Shown here piece by piece: positions 18,878-26,475 of a stretch of 36,470 bases of DNA. Each line of letters starts with the position of its first letter. Within the stretch, counting starts at the first letter, position 1. The stretch is taken from positions 13,259 through 49,728 of the forward strand of contig LFTD01000036.1 in assembly GCA_001512625.1 (NCBI GenBank), written 5' to 3'. Made by a program: the position numbers and the translations under genes. The notes beneath the pieces were generated by a model that searched no databases, had not been told where the DNA came from, and saw only the letters and a list, made by a program, of their open reading frames with translations. This DNA is from Clostridiales bacterium DTU036 (lineage in GTDB: Bacteria > Bacillota > Clostridia > Peptostreptococcales > Acidaminobacteraceae).

Positions 18878-19080
18878 TGGAAGACAGGGGCTCTTTTACA
18901 GTGGAACTTAGTGTTATGATTTTAGCTGTTTTCTTTGTGGTTCTGAGTTTTATATCTCTGACCAGCCTTGCATATAAGGGGCTCTATGAACCTGGTAGCC
19001 AGGCCCATGCCTATGAAGAGGCCTTTTTAAAGAAGATTGAAAACCTCCGCCATGAAAAGGTACTTAGGGAGGAGAGATAG
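18874..19080 (+). CDS. Small prepilin-like / TadE-like membrane protein
   Basis: A 68-residue protein of unknown function. The ATG at 18874 overlaps the tmk stop (ATGA) and gives MMEDRG then SFTVE; an upstream in-frame start at 18850 would lie inside tmk. The N terminus has a type IV prepilin pattern: Gly followed by SFTVE, putting Glu at +5, then about 20 hydrophobic residues ([20 protein letters not shown]), as in TadE-like pseudopilins. The rest is a short charged, helical tail. A prepilin peptidase would be expected to cut after the Gly, but none is in the window. A terminator follows at once, so this is the last gene of the uvr operon. Confidence 0.7.
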   Translation: MMEDRGSFTVELSVMILAVFFVVLSFISLTSLAYKGLYEPGSQAHAYEEAFLKKIENLRHEKVLREER

Positions 19081-19081
19081 G

Positions 19082-19105
19082 AGACCAGTTGCTGGTCTTT
19101 TTTTT
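19082..19105 (+). terminator. Terminator of the uvrBAC-tmk operon
   Basis: AGACCAG (19082-19088) pairs perfectly with CTGGTCT (19092-19098) around a three-base loop, followed by an eight-T tract. The stem begins two bases after the stop codon of the small prepilin-like gene. Confidence 0.92.
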
Positions 19106-19156
19106 ATGTACAAGAGCAACTTTCTAGTGTAGGATGGACATAGAAAAGAGGTTATT

Positions 19157-20035
19157 ATGGACAAGAAAAAAGCTCTTTTACTGGCACTACTGGCTCAGGT
19201 TCTTTGGGGGATATTGCCACTTTACTGGAAGATCCTAGCCTTTATTCCACCCTACCAGATCCTGGCCCAGCGCATGGTCTGGTCCCTGGTTATGCTCCAC
19301 CTAGCTATTTATTTTATAAAGGGTAGGGGTTATTCTAGGAAGCTGATTAGGGATAGGAGCCACTGGAGGGGAAGTGCTCTTGGTGGTATTTTTGTTACTG
19401 CTAACTGGTTTATTTATATTTGGGCTGTCAACTCGGGCTTTGTCTTAGAGTCTAGCCTGGGCTACTATATCCTGCCCCTTATGACGGGGCTTCTTGCCCT
19501 GCTATCAGGCGAGAAACTAAGAAGGGTGCAGTGGGTTGCCTATGGTCTGGCGGCCGTTGGAGTTGTTATTTCAACCCTAGCACTAGGAAGATTTCCCTGG
19601 GTGGCCCTACTACTCTCAGGAACCTTCACAGTGTTTACCTACCTAAAGCGGGAGAGCCCTCTAGATTCCTTAGATTCTCTTTACACAGAGACCCTTTTTG
19701 TTGCTCCTGTGGCCCTTATTTTTCTAGTCTACTGGGAGTTTACTGGCCAAGGTATAAGTGGAAATTTTAGCTCCTTGAACTGGCTTCTCTTATCAACTAC
19801 GGGGATTGTAACTGCCCTCCCCCTACTTCTTTTTGGATATGGAGCCAAGGAGCTGTCTTTAAATATTAATGCCTTTATCCAGTATATTTCTCCAAGCTTT
19901 ACCTTTCTTCTAGGAGTCTTTGTTTTTAAAGAGGAGTTTGATCTTTTGAGGCTTGCTTCCTTTGTCTTTATCTGGCTGGGAGTCTTGGTATTTACCAGGG
20001 ACCAGATAAGAAGGGGAAGGAAAAAAGAAGCCTAG
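19157..20035 (+). CDS. RarD-like EamA/DMT-family permease
   Basis: Ten-helix drug/metabolite transporter of 292 residues. Its N terminus (ALLAQVLWGILPLYWK, then the PPYQILAQRMVWSLV segment) and the ANWFIYIWAVNSGFVLESSLGYYILPL region are the signature of the RarD branch, which was first named for a chloramphenicol-sensitive phenotype; the physiological substrate is unknown. LSLNINAFIQYISPSFTFLLGVFVFKE matches the second EamA repeat. A run of AAAGAGG precedes the ATG at 19157. It appears to be transcribed alone, from just after the uvr operon terminator. Confidence 0.92.
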   Translation: MDKKKALLLALLAQVLWGILPLYWKILAFIPPYQILAQRMVWSLVMLHLAIYFIKGRGYSRKLIRDRSHWRGSALGGIFVTANWFIYIWAVNSGFVLESSLGYYILPLMTGLLALLSGEKLRRVQWVAYGLAAVGVVISTLALGRFPWVALLLSGTFTVFTYLKRESPLDSLDSLYTETLFVAPVALIFLVYWEFTGQGISGNFSSLNWLLLSTTGIVTALPLLLFGYGAKELSLNINAFIQYISPSFTFLLGVFVFKEEFDLLRLASFVFIWLGVLVFTRDQIRRGRKKEA

Positions 20036-20052
20036 TTTCTTTTTCTTTTTTA
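20021..20052 (+). terminator. Weak A/T-rich terminator after the RarD-like gene
   Basis: AAAAAGAA (20022-20029) can pair with TTCTTTTT (20037-20044), followed by CTTTTTT. The stop codon lies in the loop. The stem is almost all A-T pairs, so this is a modest candidate. Confidence 0.4.
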
Positions 20053-20099
20053 GATAAATTGATGGGACAACCTTAAAAACAGTGATTTGCTACCCCTGG

Positions 20100-20128
20100 T
20101 TTACAAATTGGACAGTCAGCTTTATAGA
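20100..20128 (+). promoter_or_regulatory. Promoter of the XRE-type regulator
   Basis: TTTACA (20100-20105), a 17-base spacer and TATAGA (20123-20128). AAAGGAGG stands before ATG 20184, so expression signals look intact although the gene is frameshifted. Confidence 0.5.
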
Positions 20129-20183
20129 TTGCAACTAAGCCAGGGACTATACTGATCTTAGAAAATATAAAGGAGGTTCCACT

Positions 20184-21149
20184 ATGATACTTGCAGATAA
20201 GATTATGTTTCATAGGAAAAAACTTGGCATGACGCAGGAAGAGCTAGCCCAAGAACTTAATGTATCTAGGCAGGCAGTCTCCAAATGGGAGGGAGCTCAG
20301 TCTATACCTGGGATTATTCAGCTTATAGTATCTTTTCTCTTAGTGTGGATTATTTGGTTAAGGATGAACTTGAAGACCCTGAATATGTCCAAGGTAGGGA
20401 GAATACTGGTTTTAGGAGGCTAAGCCTGGAGACTGCCAGTGAGTTTATTGAGGCTAATGAGCTCTATGCAAGTAAAATAGCCCTTGGAGTCTTTTTATCA
20501 ATTAGCTCAGCTATTACTTTAGTTTTCCTAGATGCTCTTGGAGCAGGGGGCTATCTTTCTGTAAACAAGGAGCTGCTAAGTACCCTGGGCATAATAGTCA
20601 TATTTTTACTAGTAAGCCTGGCAGTGGGAATCTTTATTCGTTCAGCTAGCATAATTAGCCGCTATAACTATCTTAAGACCGAGATTCTAGATAGGGATTA
20701 TGGAGTTGATAGTGTGCTTAGGCAAAGGCAAGAGGATTATAAAGCTAGCCATAGTAAAAAACAGGCCTTTGGTGTTAGCCTGCTGATTCTTTCGGTGATT
20801 CCTGTTTTAATTTCAGAGCTATTAAAACAACGGTCCTTTTTTAGAAACCACAGGAGTACCCCTATTCTTACTTCTAGTGGCCAGCGGTGTATATGTCCTT
20901 GTAAAGACATCAATCTATATGGCTTCCTTTTCTATTCTATTGGAGGAAGGCGACTATAGCCCTAGTAAGAAGGAGAAAGCCAAAATAGGCGAAAGGGTTG
21001 CTGGTGTTTATTGGCTTAGTGCTGTAGCGCTTTATCTTTCCTGGTCTTTTATAACAGGGGGTTGGGATAGGACCTGGATTATCTGGCCAATTGCAGGAGT
21101 GGGCTTTGGCCTTGTTAGTGTAATTGTATCGATTATTATTGATGACTAG
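20184..21149 (+). pseudogene. XRE-family HTH regulator with membrane domain, broken by two frameshifts
   Basis: The first frame encodes a clear XRE helix-turn-helix (LGMTQEELAQELNVSRQAVS, then KWEGAQSIP). Near 20300-20327 the homologous reading moves to another frame, which continues SIFSLSVDYLVKDELEDPEYV, the normal link region of these regulators, then membrane segments. At the T-run 20837-20842 it moves again; the third frame carries on LETTGVPLFLLLVASGVYVLVK and ends at 21149. The first break also seems to have lost several residues after SIP (relatives usually have DLDKI there). Joined, the product would be about 320 residues: HTH plus four or so membrane helices. Two independent breaks favour a pseudogene; the T-run break alone could be a sequencing error. 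An isolated HTH peptide could still be made. Confidence 0.8.
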
Positions 21150-21170
21150 AAAAAATGTCTTTGTGAAGTA

Positions 21171-21206
21171 AAAAAGGAGAAGGCAAAAGCTATCTCCTTT
21201 TTAGGT
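21171..21206. terminator. Bidirectional terminator between convergent genes
   Basis: AAAAAGGAGA (21171-21180) pairs perfectly with TCTCCTTTTT (21193-21202), loop of 12. The A-run on the left and T-run on the right let it act on both strands, closing the XRE remnant and the minus-strand DUF1538 gene. Confidence 0.8.
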
Positions 21207-21210
21207 TAAC

Positions 21211-23052
21211 CTACTTGTCTATTTCTTTCTTATTTTGCCTTTCAAACCCACCATGGCTGCTTATAGGTAGGACCATGATGGAATCAAAGCTAAGATCCTT
21301 TTCGTTTAGGAAGGCCTGGGTCATGTTCTGGGTCAATCCAGCATCTATAGCTAGAAGCACCACTTCCTTTTCAGGATCAATCTTAAGGCTGTAACCTGAA
21401 AGGGCATGGACCCTGGCGTCCCGGCCGTGGAGGACTGTAGCTCCCTGGGCTCCCTGGTCTCTAGCAAGATTGATTAGGTCCTGGGCCTTGCCTTTTGGAA
21501 GGACTATAAAGACCAGATCTTTATGGTAATCTTGGACTTCAATGGTATCAAGAATTGTATCACTATCCCCCTCTATTAGCATTCTATCCTCCTGCTTCTT
21601 ATTCCTGTGGGCAACAATGGTGCCTAGAATCATTAGACTCAGTACCGGAGCCATGGCTATCATAGCGATAACTCCAAAGCCATCAACAAGGACATTGGCA
21701 GTTGGTATCATGTCTGCTGCTCCCTGGGCAAAGGCCAGGACGAAGGTGGCAGACATGGGCCCTGAGGCGACTCCTCCAGCGTCATAGGCAATACCTACAA
21801 AGATTGGTTCTGCAAAAAAAGATAGGATTACTGCTATGGTAAAGCCTGGCAGCAGGAAGTACCAGAGTTTAAGTGAAGGGATCATTATTCTAAGGGTAGA
21901 AAGTGCAATTGCCGAGCCCACCCCAATTGACAGGGTAAGCCTGATTAATTTTATGGGGATAGCTCCGGCAGAGACCTCCCTTATTTGTTCTCCAAGAACA
22001 TGAACCGCCGGTTCTGCCAGCACAACTATAAGCCCGGTTAAGAAGCCAAAGAGGGGTAGGAGCAGGGTGTGGTTCTCTGCAATTCCCATCCCGATAAGCC
22101 TGCCCATATCCATAAAGCCATGGTTGGCTCCTACAAGAAAGAAGGTCAGGCCTAGGAAGGTATAGATCAGTCCCCTAATTATTCCTATTAATTCTTTCTT
22201 ACTCAGCTTAAAGCTCCTGTAGTTAAAGAAAAAGAAGAGCAGGGCAATGGGGCCAAGAGCTCTTAAGGAGTCTAAAAGGGTTCCAGGGATACTTCTAAAA
22301 AGTGGACCTAGAATCCCAGCTTCTTGGACAAAGGCCTGGGCCTGGCCCTGGATATGGGTCTGGCCGGTAAGGATGGCCATAATCATTACTGCAGGCATGG
22401 GGCCTGCAGACATGGCCCCTACCATTCCAAAGGCGTCTTCTTCTGACTTAGCCCCTCCTTTAACCTTGGCTAATCCTAAGGAGATGGCTAGGATAAAGGG
22501 GGTGGTCAGGGCCCCTGTTGTGGCTCCTGAGGCGTCAAAGGAGATGGCTACAAACTCCTCGGCCACAAAAACTGCCAGGATAAAGATGAAAAGATAGATC
22601 GAAGCCATTAGGACATTGTACTTTTTATTCATCAGGATCTGCAGGGAGGCCAGGGTAACCATGATACCTACTCCTACTGAAACTAGGGCCACCATGGCAG
22701 GGCCTGAAATTTGCCCTCCAGAAGCTAGCTCCACCTGGGAACCTAGAATAATTAAGTCAGGTTCTGCAATATTTATTAGAAAGCCCAGTAAAAAGGCTAA
22801 AATTAAAGCCTTAAGTAATTTTTTAGAACCTGCCAGTTCTGAGGCCATGTAAAAGCCAATGGGGTTCATAGACTGGTCCACCCCCCAAAGGAAGATGGAA
22901 AGGCCCACAAATAGGAAGGCTGCACCAGCTAGGAATCTAAGTATAACTTGGTAGTCAATATCAACTAGTCCAAAGATAATTAAGAGAACTAGGATTACTA
23001 TGGGAAAGAGAGACTGGCCTACTTCCCTAACTTTTTCTTGAAGTAGATTCAT
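21211..23052 (-). CDS. DUF1538 membrane transport protein with fused C-terminal P-II-like domain
   Basis: A 613-residue protein. Residues about 10-485 form two DUF1538 repeats with a dozen or more hydrophobic helices; duplicated motifs include FLINIAEPDLIILGSQV versus GLIVVLAEPAVHVLGEQI, and SFDASGATTGALTTPFILA versus AYDAGGVASGPMSATFVLA. Conserved Asp/Gly in helix breaks suggest a transporter. After a basic linker, residues about 500-600 read as a P-II-like ferredoxin fold: HKDLVFIVLPKGKAQDL, GAQGATVLHGRDARV and DPEKEVVLLAID. The gene starts two bases after the P-II-like gene's stop, so the two are one operon. DUF1538 proteins have no established substrate that I know of; control by the P-II-like parts is inferred. 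Confidence 0.88.
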   Translation of the reverse strand: MNLLQEKVREVGQSLFPIVILVLLIIFGLVDIDYQVILRFLAGAAFLFVGLSIFLWGVDQSMNPIGFYMASELAGSKKLLKALILAFLLGFLINIAEPDLIILGSQVELASGGQISGPAMVALVSVGVGIMVTLASLQILMNKKYNVLMASIYLFIFILAVFVAEEFVAISFDASGATTGALTTPFILAISLGLAKVKGGAKSEEDAFGMVGAMSAGPMPAVMIMAILTGQTHIQGQAQAFVQEAGILGPLFRSIPGTLLDSLRALGPIALLFFFFNYRSFKLSKKELIGIIRGLIYTFLGLTFFLVGANHGFMDMGRLIGMGIAENHTLLLPLFGFLTGLIVVLAEPAVHVLGEQIREVSAGAIPIKLIRLTLSIGVGSAIALSTLRIMIPSLKLWYFLLPGFTIAVILSFFAEPIFVGIAYDAGGVASGPMSATFVLAFAQGAADMIPTANVLVDGFGVIAMIAMAPVLSLMILGTIVAHRNKKQEDRMLIEGDSDTILDTIEVQDYHKDLVFIVLPKGKAQDLINLARDQGAQGATVLHGRDARVHALSGYSLKIDPEKEVVLLAIDAGLTQNMTQAFLNEKDLSFDSIMVLPISSHGGFERQNKKEIDK

Positions 23053-23053
23053 T

Positions 23054-23707
23054 TTAACCCTCTTTCGTATTTCTAAAGAGGCCTGTGGCCCTGGTCACAG
23101 GCAGGGAGAAGATTACGCCCTTGCCTTCTTGATTAAGCTGCATTTTTTCAATTATCTGGTCCTGGACCCTATCTGCGATTGGGGAGGATACGATAAAAAA
23201 GACCAGGTCCTTTTGAGGCTCAACAAGGAGGTCAAAAAAAGAATCCTGGGGAACACCGGCTCCTCTTCCGGGAATTATGGTGCCACCTGCGGCTCCGGCC
23301 TCTCTAGCATGAAGAACACAGTCCTTAGCCTGGCCCTTATCAAGGATTGAAATAATACACTGATAGTCGCAGGAGGCCGGGTCGGGTCTCTGGCCCTTTT
23401 CATAGTAGGTTATACTTTGGAATTGGGTTAGGGGCAGAGAAAAGGAAATACCTCTGTGTTTCTTGTCAATCTTAAAATGTTTACGCATAAGTTCGTGGAG
23501 GGTATCCTCAAAGCTTGAGGATATTGGCATGAAGATAAGGTCTTTTTGGGACTCATTAAGGCCAAAGAACTCCAGCCATTTATTAAATACCGTACCCTCA
23601 CCAAGGAGGACTACCCCTCCTCCTAGGCCAAAGGCCTGCATTTGTTTAAGGACAGCTTCGGACTGGCCCTTATTTACTACACTTACAAATATTGTTTGGG
23701 GTAACAT
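23054..23707 (-). CDS. Double-domain P-II-like regulatory protein
   Basis: A soluble 217-residue protein made of two P-II-like (GlnB superfamily) copies. Residues 1-105 contain VNKGQSEAVLKQMQAFGLGG, QKDLIFMPISS and the HRGISFSLPLT segment; residues 113-210 contain LDKGQAKDCVLHAREAGAAG, PQKDLVFFIVSS and GKGVIFSLPVT. The second copy keeps the PGRGAGVPQDSFF loop, while the first is more divergent (GEGTVFNKWLEFF). P-II proteins sense nucleotides and 2-oxoglutarate and bind channels or enzymes; the ligand here is unknown. AGGTGAGG precedes the start. It lies between a radical SAM gene and the DUF1538 transporter, which itself ends in a third related domain. Confidence 0.85.
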   Translation of the reverse strand: MLPQTIFVSVVNKGQSEAVLKQMQAFGLGGGVVLLGEGTVFNKWLEFFGLNESQKDLIFMPISSSFEDTLHELMRKHFKIDKKHRGISFSLPLTQFQSITYYEKGQRPDPASCDYQCIISILDKGQAKDCVLHAREAGAAGGTIIPGRGAGVPQDSFFDLLVEPQKDLVFFIVSSPIADRVQDQIIEKMQLNQEGKGVIFSLPVTRATGLFRNTKEG

Positions 23708-23736
23708 TATTTACCTCACCTAATTTACAGACTAGT

Positions 23737-24609
23737 TTATAGACTTCTATAGGCTTCCTTTCTTAGATTGGGATGTGAATCAATCAAATAGTGATTTATT
23801 GTTGCTATGATTTTGTCTTTATCCTGGTCAAGTATACCAGCCAGGCCTAAATAATTTGAGGCATGGTTAGACCTAAAGGTTATACCCTTGGCCTCCACTT
23901 GGCAAACAAAAAGTTTTGTTTCTTCTAGGACTTGAAGGGGGGTTAGGGGAAGAAAGTCTCCCCTTTTTATCTCTAAATCAAGCTCTGTGCCTGGTTCTTG
24001 CATTAGGGTCAGAAGGCCCAAGTAATGGGGCTCCATTTGATTAATAAGTTTTGCGCTTTCCACTGCATGCTCATGACTAAGCTCCTGGCCTCCTAGGCCT
24101 GAGATCATGGTTACAGAAAGTAGGATACCTGCCTCTTTAACCTTTTTTGCCTGGTCAAGGATTTCCTGGGCACTGGCCCCCTTATTTACTTTTTTAAGGA
24201 TAAGGTCGCTGCCGCTTTCCATACCCAGGTAGATGATACCTAGGCCCAGCTCTTTAAGCTCTTTTAGTTGATCTACAGTTTTGGTAGCTAGGCTTTTTGG
24301 AGAAGCATAGATGCCTGTCCTCTTATTAGCTGGAAAGGAGCTGGAAATTTTCTTTAGTATAGTTTTAAGATCATCCATGCTCATAATAAGGGCGTCGCCA
24401 TCGCCTAAAAAAACCCTCTTATAAACATTTGCATATATACTCATGGAGTCCAGGTCAGCTAGGATTTCATTAAGTGGCCTGATTCTAAATTGGTCTTCTT
24501 TATACATGCTACAAAAGCTGCATTTATTATGTGAGCATCCTATGGTGCACTGTATGATTAGGCTTGAAGCCTCAGAGGGAGGCCTAAATACCTTACCTTG
24601 GTAGTTCAT
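23737..24609 (-). CDS. Radical SAM protein of unknown function
   Basis: A 290-residue radical SAM enzyme. The cluster cysteines are C25, C30 and C33 in GCSHNKCSFCSMY, giving a C-x4-C-x2-C spacing instead of the canonical C-x3-C-x2-C. Further SAM-fold motifs are FLGDGDALIM, the GIIYLGMESGSDLILKKVNKG strand typical of HemN/Elp3-like radical SAM proteins, and SVTMISGLGGQE. There is no methyl-transfer or second cluster domain. An AAGGAG lies eight bases before the ATG. It is the first gene of the leftward operon, 29 bases ahead of the P-II-like gene. The reaction cannot be named. Confidence 0.88.
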   Translation of the reverse strand: MNYQGKVFRPPSEASSLIIQCTIGCSHNKCSFCSMYKEDQFRIRPLNEILADLDSMSIYANVYKRVFLGDGDALIMSMDDLKTILKKISSSFPANKRTGIYASPKSLATKTVDQLKELKELGLGIIYLGMESGSDLILKKVNKGASAQEILDQAKKVKEAGILLSVTMISGLGGQELSHEHAVESAKLINQMEPHYLGLLTLMQEPGTELDLEIKRGDFLPLTPLQVLEETKLFVCQVEAKGITFRSNHASNYLGLAGILDQDKDKIIATINHYLIDSHPNLRKEAYRSL

Positions 24610-24645
24610 GATAAAACTCCTTCGATGATGAGTAAAGATAAAATA

Positions 24646-24674
24646 ATTATATCAGTTTTTATTCAATATAAGAA
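24646..24674 (-). promoter_or_regulatory. Promoter of the radical SAM/P-II/DUF1538 operon
   Basis: Read on the minus strand: TTCTTA (24674-24669), a 17-base spacer and consensus TATAAT (24651-24646), 37 bases before the start codon. The -35 box is poor. Confidence 0.5.
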
Positions 24675-24949
24675 TTAAAACCGAATAATTATATTTATTT
24701 AAGACTGGGTGGGGTTAAATGGTCAGGTAAATATAAAAGTATTTTTTAAGTAGCTTTAAAGCACAGGATGAATACTAAGAAAAGATAGCACATTGGCTCT
24801 TTATATGATGTAGAAGTTATATTCTTATTAAAAATTTAAAAATATGTAAAAACAACCTCCTATTATGAGAATAAAACTCGCAAATTTAAAATGATGTTAA
24901 ATTAGCAAACAAGAAATCATGATATGGGTAATAAAATCTAACAATTTGT

Positions 24950-24978
24950 TTGTTGATGGTCAAAGCTTATGGTATAAT
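24950..24978 (+). promoter_or_regulatory. Promoter of the liv-type cluster
   Basis: TTGTTG (24950-24955), a 17-base spacer and TATAAT (24973-24978), with TGG just before the -10 giving an extended -10. Transcription would begin about 45 bases before ATG 25032. Confidence 0.7.
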
Positions 24979-25031
24979 ATTAAATATCACCAATACTTTA
25001 ACAAAAAGTAATGAAGGGAAGGAGTTTATTT

Positions 25032-26198
25032 ATGAGACGCAAGAGATTTTTAAGTTTTTTCTTAGTTATGCTACTGGTTTTACCAACGCTATTTAGTTGT
25101 GGTAAATCTGAAGACACAGTTGTTATTGGTTACATAGGAGACCTCTCTGGTGAAGATGCTTACGTTGGTGTACCCCCTCAGCTTTTCCTAAAGGACTACT
25201 TCGAGCAATTGAATAAAGAAGGAGGAATTTTAGGAAAGCAAGTTAAATTTGTTGCTTATGATATGCAACCTGATAATGCAGTCGATGGTTCTTTAGCTGC
25301 GAATCGCCTTATAAACGAGGATAAAGCTATAGCAATTATTGGACCTTCATCAAGCTCTGCGGCTATCCCCATGGCAGAGATATGTGGACAAGCTAAGGTA
25401 CCTTTTATTGCCACTTCTGCTACTAATGAGAAGGTTACAATTGCAGAAGATGGTTCACTTAATTCATATGCATTTAGAGTGTGCTTTATTGATTCATATC
25501 AAGGTACTGCTGCAGCAAATTTTGCTTATGATAAGGGAATTAGAAAGGTGGGAATGATTGAGACACTTGGCAATCCTTACTCCCAAAATATTTGCGATTT
25601 TTTTGCTGAACAGTTTGAACTCTTAGGAGGGGAAGTAGTAAGCAGGATAGGTGTTCAGGCTCAAGATGTTGAGTTTCGCGCTCAGCTCACAAATTTTGGT
25701 AGTGCAGGGATTGATGCCTTATTTTTCCCAAGTGGTACATATAAGCTTCCTTCTTTAGTTGCTAACCAAGCTGCGGATTTAAATTTGGATTTCAAATATA
25801 TTTTCACAGATGGAGTATATGATGATACCCTTCTTGAAGTTGCCGGTCCTAATATTGAGGGAGCTATCATGACTAATTACCTATTTGGAGATGATCCAGC
25901 TTATGATGAATTTAGAGATGAATATAACGCTAAGCATAAAGAGTATTCAGCAAACATCTTTGTATATCTAGCATATGATGCAGTTGAGTTACTAATGCAT
26001 GCTATTAAAGAATCAAATAGCCTTGATCCAGTTGAAATACAGAAGGCTCTTGAGAATGCAACTGATGTGGAGTTATTTACTGATAAGCATTTTACAGTAG
26101 ATCCTAAAACCCACAATCCTCTTAATAAGATGGTTGCAATCATAGGAGTCGAAGACGGTAAGTTCACATTAATTGAGAATTATTACCCAACAGAATAA
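25032..26198 (+). CDS. Branched-chain amino-acid ABC transporter substrate-binding lipoprotein (LivJ/K type)
   Basis: Extracellular receptor of the importer encoded downstream, 388 residues. ATG 25032 is chosen because AAGGGAAGGAG lies just before it; an in-frame ATG at 25011 is on the wrong side of that site. The N terminus MRRKRFLSFFLVMLLVLPTL followed by FSCGKSED is a lipoprotein signal with Cys at residue 23. The mature part is a type I periplasmic-binding fold: VVIGYIGDLSGEDAYVG, KQVKFVAYDMQPDNAVDG, AIIGPSSSSAAIPMAEI, FIATSATNEKVT and RKVGMIETLGNPYSQN. Ligands of this family range from Leu/Ile/Val to amides, urea and aromatic compounds; the specific one is unknown. A strong hairpin separates it from the permease genes. 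Confidence 0.93.
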   Translation: MRRKRFLSFFLVMLLVLPTLFSCGKSEDTVVIGYIGDLSGEDAYVGVPPQLFLKDYFEQLNKEGGILGKQVKFVAYDMQPDNAVDGSLAANRLINEDKAIAIIGPSSSSAAIPMAEICGQAKVPFIATSATNEKVTIAEDGSLNSYAFRVCFIDSYQGTAAANFAYDKGIRKVGMIETLGNPYSQNICDFFAEQFELLGGEVVSRIGVQAQDVEFRAQLTNFGSAGIDALFFPSGTYKLPSLVANQAADLNLDFKYIFTDGVYDDTLLEVAGPNIEGAIMTNYLFGDDPAYDEFRDEYNAKHKEYSANIFVYLAYDAVELLMHAIKESNSLDPVEIQKALENATDVELFTDKHFTVDPKTHNPLNKMVAIIGVEDGKFTLIENYYPTE

Positions 26199-26475
26199 TT
26201 GAAAAGGCCCTTCTTTAAGTGATATTTGATTATTTGTGCAATGGATTCAAATAATCCATTGCACAAATTGTATTTTAAGATAAATTATTTTGAATAAATC
26301 GAATTATATGGTGTTCCAAAATTTGGCAAATTATCTCATCATATTATAGATCTAATTTTAATCAAGCTAAGGTATTAGTAAATTTATAATTTTGAGTGAT
26401 ATGCAAAATAAGAGCGGATTTTCTATATTGTAGAAAAGTATATGCTTTATATCGAGTGAAAGGATTGGTTTGAAT
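26199..26475 (+). other. Non-coding gap between binding-protein and permease genes
   Basis: 277 bases within the liv cluster. It contains the perfect 16-bp hairpin at 26232-26268, a smaller hairpin TTTTCTA/TAGAAAA (26419-26437), and AT-rich sequence with no open frame of note. No clear promoter was found, though weak TATA-like boxes exist. Confidence 0.6.
26232..26268 (+). terminator. Perfect 16-bp hairpin after the liv binding-protein gene
   Basis: ATTTGTGCAATGGATT (26232-26247) pairs without mismatch with AATCCATTGCACAAAT (26253-26268), loop CAAAT. Only a weak T-run (TGTATTTT) follows, so it may be a partial terminator or an mRNA-stabilising 3' structure that raises binding-protein output over permease. 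A competing 9-bp pairing, GATTATTTG (26228-26236) with CAAATAATC (26248-26256), is possible. Confidence 0.65.

Larger units (their letters stand above)
24610..25031. other. AT-rich divergent intergenic region
   Basis: 422 bases between the leftward radical SAM operon and the rightward liv cluster. It holds one promoter for each side, at its two ends. The middle (about 24680-24945) is very AT-rich; I found no open frame of note, no tRNA, no convincing riboswitch and no strong repeat in it. Confidence 0.8.

Noticed and set aside
22247-22597. 116-codon plus-strand frame opposite the DUF1538 gene
   Set aside because: It mirrors the codons of the membrane gene, its product is Ala/Pro/Met-rich without a known motif, and it has no convincing ribosome site.
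24680-24945. Possible riboswitch or small RNA in the long gap before the liv cluster
   Set aside because: No conserved riboswitch core, strong stem or terminator could be found; it is simply AT-rich.
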